Both the position numbers and the translations under genes were made by a program. From Desulfatitalea sp. BRH_c12 (GTDB lineage Bacteria; Desulfobacterota; Desulfobacteria; Desulfobacterales; Desulfosarcinaceae), in contig LADR01000045.1 of the NCBI GenBank assembly GCA_000961655.1, positions 62,001-126,000 on the forward strand: a stretch of 64,000 nt of DNA, given 5' to 3'. The notes under the pieces are model-generated. The model was not told where the DNA came from and did no database searches. It worked only from the letters and a program-made list of their open reading frames with translations. The stretch's first letter is position 1. Every line of letters begins with the position of its first letter. Positions 39,949-48,332 of the stretch are shown in pieces.

Positions 39949-40361
39949 ATGAAAGCAGATCAAATTAAGACGATTGCGATCGTCGGGGCGGGTGATATGG
40001 GCCATGGCATTGCAGAATATGCGCCCTGGCAGGCTTGCGTGTCCACCTCTACGACATTAAAGAAGCCTTTGTAGAAAAAGGGACGCAACGCATTGAGGCG
40101 AGTTTGAAAAAAATGGTCTCCAAGTCAAAGATGACTAACGAAGAGATGTCCCGCGCCATGAGCGCCATTCATAGCTTCACAGTCCTGAGCGAAGCGCTCA
40201 AAGGGGTGGACTACATGATCGAAGCCGCACCCGAAATCATGGATCTGAAGCTCAAGATCTTTAAGGAGGCCGATATCCATGCACCTGCTCATGCGATCTT
40301 GGCGTCCAACACCTCCAATATGAGCATTACCAGGATCGGCGCCGCCACTATAAGAGTTTGA
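39949..40361 (+). pseudogene. 3-hydroxyacyl-CoA dehydrogenase, frameshifted and truncated
   Basis: ATG 39949 has GAGGAGG upstream and encodes IKTIAIVGAGDMGHGIAEYA, the NAD-binding start of 3-hydroxyacyl-CoA dehydrogenases. A single missing base near 40022 shifts the frame; the next frame continues AGLRVHLYDIKEAFVEKGTQ to ILASNTSNMSITRIGAAT and stops at 40361. The catalytic C-terminal domain is gone. Two independent lesions, so inactive. Its loss suggests the CoA-transferase/SDR pathway here is decaying. Confidence 0.8.
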
Positions 40362-40436
40362 TTACATATTAGTTTCCCATCTATCTGGCAGCATCAAGCC
40401 TCCGATCGGCGCCAGAGGATAGCTGGAATCATCGAC

Positions 40437-43379
40437 CTAATCACAACTTGTTTGTTTACTTCCATAGATTGCCTTGAGGAGTTCAGCCGATGAAGCCGTT
40501 TTGGCGACGAATGTTTCAGCACCGGAGTCGAGTATATCGCGGCCGGCCTGTTCATCTTCGAACATCGACAGTCCAATAATCCGCACGTCGGGCAATTCGG
40601 CTTTAATCCGGCGGGTGGCCTCGATGCCGTCCATTTCAGGCATGGATATATCCATTACGATCACGTCGGGTTTTAGCTGAAAGGCTATTTGGACAGCCTC
40701 CCGGCCATCGGCCGCTTCCCCCAAAATGTGAATATTCGGCTGTCCAGATATCAGCCGGATCAAACCCTGGCGCATGACCTTATGATCGTCGACAAAAAGA
40801 ACCCGCAGCTGTTCACTTCCGGAACAAGCCACAGGGTTGATGAAAAGCGGTTGTTCTTTTAGACTCTGCATGCCCTCTTTTGAAGCGGCACTGATCGGAA
40901 GTGTAAGCGAAATGCGGCTACCAGCGCCCGGCAGGCTTTCAACCTCCAGGTCCCCTCCCATTCGACGGGAACGCTCCCGTATGCTGAGCAATCCAAAGCC
41001 GGTACCCGCCAGGATAGCGTCGTTGGCCTTATCGAACCCCTTGCCCCGGTCGCTTACTGTGACGGTGAGACAACTGGCGCCGCACGAAAGCGCGACACGG
41101 GCTTCATTGACCCCGGCGTGCTTGATGGTATTGAACAGAAGCTCTTGAACGGCCCGGAATATAAGCACCTTTGCAGGGCCATTCTCAATGTGGATCGAAC
41201 TATCCGCTTCCAACAAGACCTCTATTCCGAACTGCTCACGCATTTGCCCCGCCAGCCACTGCAAGGCCGAATACAGGCTGCCGCGGTGCAGAACAGGCGG
41301 GCTCAATTCGTGCGCCAGGCGGCGCGACTTGGCGATAGACTCTTCCAGGATTTGAGTGACGCTTGCCAACACAGGTTCGGTGGACGAGCCGCCGCTAATT
41401 GCCTGAAGCTGAAACCGGGCGGCCGCCAGCAGTTGTTGTAAATCATCGTGAAGTAAATGGGCGATCCGCTGCCGTTCCCGCTCCTCCGTCTCAATCAGTT
41501 CCACGGATAGCGCCTGAAGCTGTTTCGTCCGTGCCTCGGCAAGCTGGGTGCGTTCCGACACCTGCTGTTCCAAGGTTTCATTGAGCCGCACCAAGGCGTG
41601 CTCTGCTTGTTTCAGCGCTTCGATATTCAACACAGTTCCGAACCAGCGAATGATCCGGCCCTCTTTATCGTGGATTTTTCGGCCGATAACCCTGAACCAC
41701 TCGTATACACCGTCATGTCGGCGAATACGGTATTCCAATTCATAGGGCGCGTTTTCTTCTACTGCCTTATGCCAGGCGGATAACGCACGGGATTGATCGT
41801 CCGGATGCAGCAACCGGTTCCAGCCGTTGCCAAGATGTTGATCCATAGGCACGCCCGTATACTCCACCCACTGTTGACTCTGGTAATCGCAAAAACCGTC
41901 CGGGCGCGTTGTAAAGACCATGCCCGGAATTGATTCCAGTGTCTGACGGTAGAAGGATTCGCTTTCGAGGATTTTACTTTGATAGGCTCGCTCCTCGCTT
42001 TGATCGCGAAATGCCAGAACCACACCGGTGATCTCGCCCTCTGCGTTTCGAATGGGTGCGCCGCTGTCGGCAATCGGTCGTTCCCCACCAGTTCTGTCTA
42101 CCAAAAGCGTGTGATTGGCCAAACCCACCACCATACCGCTACGAACCACTTTGGCCACCGGGCTTTCTACCAATGCACGGGTATGTTCGTTGATGATATG
42201 GAAAACCTCTTCCGAAGACCTTCCCCGGGCCTCCTCATCGCGCCAGCCGGTCAGTTCTTCGGCAACGGAATTTAAAAGTTCCACGTGTCCTTGGGTATTT
42301 GTAACGATAACGGCATCACCGATGGACTTTAAGGTGACGCTATGGCGTTCCGTGATCGCCCGCAATTCGGCCTCGGTTTGGTATAACGTCAGATACTGTC
42401 TTTTTTGCTCATATTGGCGTGCAAACATTGCGAAAGCCCCAAGCATCGCCAGCAAACATGCCAAAAGACCGATAATCAGAAGAGCTCGCGATCGCCATGG
42501 CGCAAAAATTTCCTCTGCATCAACTTTGGCAACCATAAACCAGGGTGATTCCGGAACGGGCAAAAGGACTGATACAACCTCAACACCTCGATAATCATTT
42601 CCTATGGCGACACCTCGTTCACCTCTAATGGCCATTGCCGCAGGAAGGTCTGATTGACTCAAGGGAATACGCAGTTTAAGCGCCGTATCAGATTGATGGC
42701 GAATGGAATTGAGGAATAAAACATCATCGCCGTCACCCCTCACCAAGAGTGTTTCCGCGCTGTCGCTTTTTACCGGCCAGGACTGGACCAACGGGTATAA
42801 AAATTGAGAGGGGTCACTTACCATTATTACCGCACCGGCTGGCCTTGTTTGCTCTTTATCGAAGAAAAGGGGCGTAACGGTTGAAATGTGGGGTTCCGGG
42901 TACGCTTTATCCGTGTGAAGCTCCGTCAGGATCGGCATGCGATCTCGAAAAGCTGTGGTCAATTCCAGAGCTAATTGTTCGGGATCTTCAAGAGGCCCAT
43001 TTAAATTGAAGCGTATCGTGCCGTCTGCGGATACCAAAAGAATATTTTCGATTTTGTGCTGTCGCCGAAATACTTCAAGCTCCGGAATCAATACATTGTG
43101 GATTTCATTTTGACGACCGCCGGTCAGCCATTCGATCAAGTGATCTACCAGACGGGGCCGAGTCAGTATCTCAGCACCTTCCTGCAGTCGATCCTTACGC
43201 CAGGCCACGATTTGGTCAATTTTGAGCCGGGCGATTGAAACTAAATTCTCTTCGGCCTCCTGTTGTAGCGACTTCTTTTCGATATGAAAATAAACCCCAA
43301 TCAAACCAATAATAATGACAGCGAATACTAAAAAAACGATCTTGACCAAGGTGGGCAAGCTGTATTTCTTTGCTTTCAT
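40437..43379 (-). CDS. Membrane hybrid sensor kinase: Cache-PAS-PAS-HisKA_3-HATPase-REC
   Basis: 980 residues. A membrane anchor (~13-33) and a second transmembrane helix (~300-320) flank a periplasmic double-Cache-like sensor. Two PAS domains follow (~345-460 and ~475-600), then a NarX/DegS-type dimerisation domain with the phosphoacceptor histidine in RQRIAHLLHDDLQQLLAA, an ATPase domain (GTGFGLLSIRERSRRMGG), and a C-terminal receiver (LRVLFVDDHKVMRQGLIRLI; phospho-Asp in IVMDISMPEMDG). NarX-type kinases normally phosphorylate LuxR-type regulators; here the receiver lacks any output helix-turn-helix, so a separate response regulator outside the window is expected. No strong ribosome site. 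Confidence 0.88.
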   Translation of the reverse strand: MKAKKYSLPTLVKIVFLVFAVIIIGLIGVYFHIEKKSLQQEAEENLVSIARLKIDQIVAWRKDRLQEGAEILTRPRLVDHLIEWLTGGRQNEIHNVLIPELEVFRRQHKIENILLVSADGTIRFNLNGPLEDPEQLALELTTAFRDRMPILTELHTDKAYPEPHISTVTPLFFDKEQTRPAGAVIMVSDPSQFLYPLVQSWPVKSDSAETLLVRGDGDDVLFLNSIRHQSDTALKLRIPLSQSDLPAAMAIRGERGVAIGNDYRGVEVVSVLLPVPESPWFMVAKVDAEEIFAPWRSRALLIIGLLACLLAMLGAFAMFARQYEQKRQYLTLYQTEAELRAITERHSVTLKSIGDAVIVTNTQGHVELLNSVAEELTGWRDEEARGRSSEEVFHIINEHTRALVESPVAKVVRSGMVVGLANHTLLVDRTGGERPIADSGAPIRNAEGEITGVVLAFRDQSEERAYQSKILESESFYRQTLESIPGMVFTTRPDGFCDYQSQQWVEYTGVPMDQHLGNGWNRLLHPDDQSRALSAWHKAVEENAPYELEYRIRRHDGVYEWFRVIGRKIHDKEGRIIRWFGTVLNIEALKQAEHALVRLNETLEQQVSERTQLAEARTKQLQALSVELIETEERERQRIAHLLHDDLQQLLAAARFQLQAISGGSSTEPVLASVTQILEESIAKSRRLAHELSPPVLHRGSLYSALQWLAGQMREQFGIEVLLEADSSIHIENGPAKVLIFRAVQELLFNTIKHAGVNEARVALSCGASCLTVTVSDRGKGFDKANDAILAGTGFGLLSIRERSRRMGGDLEVESLPGAGSRISLTLPISAASKEGMQSLKEQPLFINPVACSGSEQLRVLFVDDHKVMRQGLIRLISGQPNIHILGEAADGREAVQIAFQLKPDVIVMDISMPEMDGIEATRRIKAELPDVRIIGLSMFEDEQAGRDILDSGAETFVAKTASSAELLKAIYGSKQTSCD

Positions 43380-43968
43380 GATTGAATCCCATTGACTTGA
43401 AAAATCTAACAGCCCGGACTTATTTGTGCAATTTCTGTAAACAAATGTACCCTACCTTATTGTGTGTAGGCTGATTTTACAAGTATGTGGTGATTACATA
43501 CCACCTGACCATCTATCTGCATGCCGCAGATAGCCTAAAACCCTGATGAGCAAGCGGGCAGGTATGAGCATAGTTTGGTTCCGGGTCAGGTTCAGGTGTC
43601 GCGCTCTGTGGTGCAGGGACTCTTGAGCCTAAAGATCGTTTGGATCAAAGCGACCCCATCCCCAAGCTGATGGGTGGGTATGGATCGCTGACGGTGATTA
43701 ATCAAATGTTGTTCTTTAAAGTCGAAAAAAGCTGTTCTCAGAGTCTATTTTGATTCCGTGATTAAAATTGGACTGCTGAGGGGTGCTGCTGGCCATGACT
43801 GCTTGGCTTTTAATCGGTTAAAATAGATCAAATCGGTATTATGGACGTATAAAACATTTGACAGTAGATGATGGGCGGGGTTATCCTTATATCTTTAGAC
43901 AGTCACACCATTATAATTACCGGAACAATGCCTCGTAAAACCTATACAGGCCATACAGAAGGAGCTGA
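43380..43968. other. 589-nt gap without a supported gene
   Basis: All frames are repeatedly interrupted. A small hairpin (GTGGT/ACCAC) lies around 43487-43505. The stretch TGACCATCTAT ... CAGATAGCC..AAA near 43506-43540 resembles 34922-34955 after the LysR gene, suggesting a shared insertion-element scar. Nothing else is identifiable. Confidence 0.4.
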
Positions 43969-43971
43969 ATG

Positions 43972-44190
43972 ATGGAAGACCGATGGCTATCCGTTGATGA
44001 GATTGCAGTCCATTTAGGCATAAAGCGGGATACGGTCTACAAATGGATTGGTGAACGCAAAATGCCTGGTCACAAGATAGGTCGGCTCTGGAAGCTTGAT
44101 AAGAAAGAAGTGGACGACTGGGTAAAGTCTGGCGCTGCTGGAGATAAAGATAATGAAGGCCTGGTACCAAAAAGGACAGATAAAAGATGA
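43972..44190 (+). CDS. Excisionase-type helix-turn-helix DNA-binding protein
   Basis: About 72 residues: WLSVDEIAVHLGIKRDTVYK then WIGERKMPGHKIGRLWKLDK, a winged MerR/excisionase-like domain (HTH_17). GGAG lies before the adjacent ATGs at 43969 and 43972. Such proteins are either phage/ICE excisionases or small regulators of adjacent genes. Its stop overlaps the ATG of a transposase-like remnant, and decayed mobile DNA surrounds it. Confidence 0.7.
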   Translation: MEDRWLSVDEIAVHLGIKRDTVYKWIGERKMPGHKIGRLWKLDKKEVDDWVKSGAAGDKDNEGLVPKRTDKR

Positions 44191-44345
44191 CGGATCTAAC
44201 GAACAATGATCATCGAAAACGTCTAAAATTTCTGACAAAAAAACCGGCCCGTGTTGAGGTGTTCGGGTTAATTCTGCTCATCTCGCTTCCAATATGACGT
44301 TTGATTGAGCGCTGCATTCGGGAATATTTGGGGTATCAAAAGTAC
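44187..44345 (+). pseudogene. Possible transposase C-terminal remnant
   Basis: The frame KRLKFLTKKPARVEVFGLIL, LISLPI, stop, RLIERCIREYLG resembles the helical end of IS1634-type transposases, with TGA where tryptophan is expected. The small reading frame 44187-44297 overlaps the preceding gene by ATGA but is probably not a gene. I saw no SECIS-like hairpin after this TGA. Confidence 0.35.
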
Positions 44346-44399
44346 GTTTAAAATTTTAACACCTGGACCATGTCATATTTATCTTTGAGGAGTAATCCT

Positions 44400-45782
44400 G
44401 TGGCAATTGACGGTGAGTTGGCGGAACTTGTTTTCGAACAAATGCATGGCGTCATCATAGTCGATACCAGCGCCCGCATTCTATATATAAACAAACAGTG
44501 GGCTGATCTTATTGGAGTAGATAGGAATGAGTCCGTTGGAAAACACGTTAAGGAAGTATTGCCTTCAACAAAGATGGATATTATTGTTGAAACCGGCAAA
44601 CCGATGAATTCGGACTTGTTCGAATTTAAAGGTCATACCTATGTTTGCAAGCGCGTCCCCCTGTTCAAGGATGGCAAGCTCATTGGCGCTTTCTCCTGCG
44701 AAATTTTCGAAAATATGGAGATTGCCGATGAGTTTATAAAAAAAATAAAAAAATTATCCGATGAACTTGATTATTATAAAAATGAAGTCCGTAAATTGCG
44801 AAGGGCGAATTATTCCATAGATAACATCAAGGGGGAAAGCAAAACGATCAAACATTTAAAAAAACAAATTTACAACGCGGCCGCCAGTAATTCTACCGTT
44901 ATTGTACAAGGCGAAACAGGTACCGGTAAGGAGTTGGTCGCTCATTCCATTCACGATCTAAGCACGCGCAATATAAATAATTTTATCAAATTAAACTGTG
45001 CCGCAATACCGAGCGAACTGATCGAATCAGAGTTGTTCGGATATGAAGAAGGTTCATTTACCGGCGCGAAAAAAGGCGGTAAACAAGGTATATTCGAATT
45101 AGCCCATATGGGCAGTCTTTTCCTGGATGAAATATGCGATCTTCCGCTGGCTGCTCAGGCTAAACTTTTGCGCGTTTTACAGGAAAAAGAAGTAAACAGA
45201 ATAGGAGGACATCGCAGCGTTCCCGTGGATGTCCGCATAATAACAGCTACGAATCAGGATATGGAGAAGATGGTTGAAGAAAAGAAGTTCCGTGAAGATC
45301 TTTATTATCGTCTGCATGTCATTCAGATTCTTGTTCCGCCCTTGCGTGATCGCAAGGAAGATATAGGTCCTCTGTGCCGAAGTATCATAGACAAACTGAA
45401 TTACAATCTCAATATGCGGGTAAAAAGCATCTCGGATCGAGCGGTTTATATGCTGCAAAAACATGACTGGCCCGGGAATATCAGGGAGTTGCAAAACGTG
45501 ATCGAAAGAGCCATGAACAAAGTTAACTATGATGATACTCTTGAAGAATTGCATTTTGATGAATTTAAAGAAAAATATTTGGAGCGAGGTATCACAAAAT
45601 ATGGAAAAAAATCAGGAAAGGGTCGCAGATTCTTAGAAAACATTGTAACCCAGACGGAAAGAGAAACGATCATCCGCACATTAAAATTGAATGCAGGGAA
45701 CAAAACAAAAACCGCTGCACATTTAAATATATCCCGTCCGCTTCTCTATCAAAAAATCAAGCGTTTAGGAATTAAAACGTAA
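44400..45782 (+). CDS. Sigma-54-dependent activator with PAS sensor domain
   Basis: I favour GTG 44400 (AGGAG seven bases upstream) over ATG 44370, which has no ribosome site. Residues ~5-115 form a PAS domain, followed by a coiled linker and an AAA+ domain (GETGTGKE Walker A; GSFTGA, the sigma-54-contact loop with Ser for Ala; LFLDEICDLPLAAQAKLLRV Walker B; arginine finger region). A Fis-type helix-turn-helix ends the protein (KTKTAAHLNISRPLLYQKIK). There is no receiver domain, so it probably senses a ligand directly. A sigma-54 promoter 296 nt after its stop precedes the transporter operon, its likely target. Confidence 0.9.
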   Translation: MAIDGELAELVFEQMHGVIIVDTSARILYINKQWADLIGVDRNESVGKHVKEVLPSTKMDIIVETGKPMNSDLFEFKGHTYVCKRVPLFKDGKLIGAFSCEIFENMEIADEFIKKIKKLSDELDYYKNEVRKLRRANYSIDNIKGESKTIKHLKKQIYNAAASNSTVIVQGETGTGKELVAHSIHDLSTRNINNFIKLNCAAIPSELIESELFGYEEGSFTGAKKGGKQGIFELAHMGSLFLDEICDLPLAAQAKLLRVLQEKEVNRIGGHRSVPVDVRIITATNQDMEKMVEEKKFREDLYYRLHVIQILVPPLRDRKEDIGPLCRSIIDKLNYNLNMRVKSISDRAVYMLQKHDWPGNIRELQNVIERAMNKVNYDDTLEELHFDEFKEKYLERGITKYGKKSGKGRRFLENIVTQTERETIIRTLKLNAGNKTKTAAHLNISRPLLYQKIKRLGIKT

Positions 45783-45787
45783 ATTGT

Positions 45788-45814
45788 GACATACACTGTA
45801 AGTCTGGACATACA
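45788..45814 (+). repeat. GACATACA direct repeat, possible activator site
   Basis: GACATACA occurs at 45788-45795 and 45807-45814, 19 nt apart, about 270-290 nt upstream of the sigma-54 promoter at 46078, a usual distance for enhancer-binding activators. The rest of the 417-nt gap 45783-46199 holds no gene. Confidence 0.3.
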
Positions 45815-46077
45815 TTAAACCACGCTTTCCGCATTATGTGATCGGTGTACCGAGCGCTGTTTCTTTATTATGGATATAGATACTTGTATTGATAAGTTCA
45901 GAGAACCAATAAGCGCATTGATGTGCCTTCATCTTGGCTCTCAGGATAAACGTTTGATTATTTAATATCTATTTCATAACTCCAAAACGAATCCTTCCAG
46001 TGAAATCGCGCGACAACCGATAAAAAAATAATCAGATAAAACGAAAGTGTCTCAATGATTGCCAGTCATACAATGAA

Positions 46078-46093
46078 TGGCATGGATACTGCT
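46078..46093 (+). promoter_or_regulatory. Sigma-54 promoter of the branched-chain-type ABC operon
   Basis: TGGCATGGATACTGCT has GG and GC separated by ten nt and matches TGGCAYG-N4-(T)TGC closely. Transcription would start near 46105, about 95 nt before the binding-protein gene. Confidence 0.75.
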
Positions 46094-46199
46094 TAAGCAC
46101 CTTTACAAATTAATCTAACCGTTGAAAGAAAGGAAGCAGCGACAGAGTACAATCAAAATTAATTTCCAGAAAAGACAAAAAAAGGAGGAAGGAGTTGCC

Positions 46200-47393
46200 A
46201 TGAAGAAGAAAATAGTCATCAGCACACTTATAATGTTATCATTTCTGGTAATGACGGTGATCGGCATTTCACCAAGCATTGCCGCTGAAAAAGAATTTCT
46301 TATTGGGAGCGTAGGCTGCATGTCCGGACCGGCCGCCATGCTGGGCAAAAATCTCCGCATCGGTGTCGAGTTTGCTGTTGAAGAAATAAATAAAACCGGC
46401 GGCATTAACGGTATGAATGTGCGCGCGATTTTCCGCGATGATGAAGCCGATCCTACCAAAGCCCTGACTCTAGTACGAGAACTGGTCGAAAAAGAGAAAA
46501 TTCATGCCTTCATTGGCCCCACCAATACCACCTGCGCCATAGCCATTCAACCTTACCTGGTCGCAAAAAAGATCATCCAGCTTAATGGCGGTACGACCGG
46601 AACTGTGTTGATCGACCCTAAGGGGTTCCCTTACAGTTTCCGAACACACATTAATGATAAAGATCAGGCGATATTCCTTGTCAAAGAAGCTATCGCAAAC
46701 GGGTTTAAACGAATCGCTGTGGTACACGACACTTCGGCGTTGGGAATGGGCGTGCAGAAAGACATGAAGGACGTTCTTGACTCTCACGATATGACGGCAG
46801 CTACATTTGCTACTTACAATGCCAACGATATCGATATGCTGCCTGTTGCTCGAAAGCTAAAGTCCGCGGATCCCGATATCATCCTCATGTTCACCCTGAT
46901 GGCTGATGGCGCCAGACTTTTGAAAGCAATGGAAAGATTAGATTTCCTGCCCCCGAAAGTCGCTATTCAGGGGTACGCGGCCACCGCTCTGCCCATCTTC
47001 AGGGAATTAGCCGGAAATGCTTCTAAGGGTGTCTGGTCACTGGCTCCCTATAACTCAACCTACTCAAAAACCGATCCCGGCTTGCCTGAAGTTGTCGCCC
47101 TGGCTAAAAAGATTGAAGCAGCTTATCCGGGTGATAAAGGCAAGGATTTGAATCTTTTCACAATATTTTCATATTACGATTGCGCACAGCTCGTTCGCGT
47201 CGGGGTGGCAAGGTCAAAAAGCCTGGAAGCGGACCAAATCAAGGCAGCTCTGGAATCTCTGGACAGTTATGAAGGTGCTCAGGCCAACTATTCGTTCAGC
47301 AGCACCGATCATGAGGGGCTCGACCCGAGCAAACTGGTTACCGTGGATGCAAACCAACTTAAGCATGGAATGTACTTGCGGGTAGAGAAATAG
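46200..47393 (+). CDS. ABC transporter periplasmic substrate-binding protein (LivK-like)
   Basis: ATG 46200 has AAGGAG five bases upstream; a 26-codon extension upstream is rejected because the chosen start gives a clean signal peptide (KKKIVISTLIMLSFLVMTVI ... SIAAEKE). The mature protein is a type I periplasmic binding protein: FLIGSVGCMSGPAAMLGKNL, EEINKTGGINGMNVRAIFRD, GPTNTTCAIAIQPYL. Ligand is probably a branched-chain amino acid or a carboxylate (aromatic acids are also taken up by this class). First gene of the sigma-54 operon. Confidence 0.9.
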   Translation: MKKKIVISTLIMLSFLVMTVIGISPSIAAEKEFLIGSVGCMSGPAAMLGKNLRIGVEFAVEEINKTGGINGMNVRAIFRDDEADPTKALTLVRELVEKEKIHAFIGPTNTTCAIAIQPYLVAKKIIQLNGGTTGTVLIDPKGFPYSFRTHINDKDQAIFLVKEAIANGFKRIAVVHDTSALGMGVQKDMKDVLDSHDMTAATFATYNANDIDMLPVARKLKSADPDIILMFTLMADGARLLKAMERLDFLPPKVAIQGYAATALPIFRELAGNASKGVWSLAPYNSTYSKTDPGLPEVVALAKKIEAAYPGDKGKDLNLFTIFSYYDCAQLVRVGVARSKSLEADQIKAALESLDSYEGAQANYSFSSTDHEGLDPSKLVTVDANQLKHGMYLRVEK

Positions 47394-47459
47394 CATTCAT
47401 CCGGACGGTTGGGGCCTGCCTGCCGTCCGGATGTTTCCCGATATTTAAGGAGTATTTAC

Positions 47460-48332
47460 ATGCCTGAGCTTCTCATATCAGGTTTGGTCATGGGCAGCAT
47501 CTATGCCCTGCTAGCGCTCGCCATCAATATCATTTATTCCACCACCGGCATCATCAACTTTGCTCACGGCGAGTTGGTCATGCTGGGGGGCATGTTTGGC
47601 CTGGTATTGGTCGTCAATATCGGTTTGCCTCTTGTAGTCGGAATAGTCGTTGCCGGTGGGATCGTCGCAGTTTTTGCAATTCTTCTATACTACTCAACCA
47701 TAAAACCTTTTGGGGATAACTTGGGCGGATCACTGGGGTGGTTGATGGCTACCTTGGGGGCCGGCATCATTTTTCGCAATGTTGCCATGCTGATCTGGGG
47801 GTCGCATCCTCGTCCCTTCCCTCCTCTGGGCGGATCAGAACTCATCAACATTTTTGGCGTTAACATTTTGCAGCATGAAATTTGGGTTCTGGTGATAACA
47901 TTACTAATCGCCATTTTTTTTAATGTGGTTCTGGATAAAACCATTTTGGGCAGCGCCATCAAGGCGACAGCCAGTAACCGCAATACCACTCGGCTGATGG
48001 GGATAAGCGCTGAAAAAATGGTTTTAGCGTGTTTCGGAATGAGCGGCGCAGTCGCTGCGGTAGCCGGATTTTTAATCAGCCCGATTACCTTTGCGGGCCC
48101 GGAGATGACTGTTTCTATTGGGTTGAAAGGATTCGGCGCCGCTATTATCGGGGGACTCGGAAGCAGCCGGGGCGCTTTTGTTGGAGGCCTCATCTTGGGG
48201 ATCCTGGAGGCTTTATCAATGACCGTTGTTACTCCGGGCTACAAAGATGCCATTGTTTTCCTTGTTATGATTCTGACCATCACCATCAAGCCAGAAGGGA
48301 TTTTCAACGTTACGTATGAAAAGAAAGTTTAA
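47460..48332 (+). CDS. livH: ABC transporter permease (LivH-like)
   Basis: 290 residues from ATG 47460 (AAGGAG upstream). About eight transmembrane helices, with the LivH signature STTGIINFAHGELVMLGGMF near the N-terminus and the cytoplasmic coupling loop SAIKATASNRNTTRLMGIS. The next gene starts 17 nt before its stop, indicating coupling. Confidence 0.92.
   Translation: MPELLISGLVMGSIYALLALAINIIYSTTGIINFAHGELVMLGGMFGLVLVVNIGLPLVVGIVVAGGIVAVFAILLYYSTIKPFGDNLGGSLGWLMATLGAGIIFRNVAMLIWGSHPRPFPPLGGSELINIFGVNILQHEIWVLVITLLIAIFFNVVLDKTILGSAIKATASNRNTTRLMGISAEKMVLACFGMSGAVAAVAGFLISPITFAGPEMTVSIGLKGFGAAIIGGLGSSRGAFVGGLILGILEALSMTVVTPGYKDAIVFLVMILTITIKPEGIFNVTYEKKV

Noticed and set aside
44187-44345. 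In-frame TGA after LLISLPI as another selenocysteine
   Set aside because: No SECIS-like hairpin follows, the frame soon ends, and the sequence resembles a transposase C-terminus where the TGA replaces a tryptophan; this is decay.
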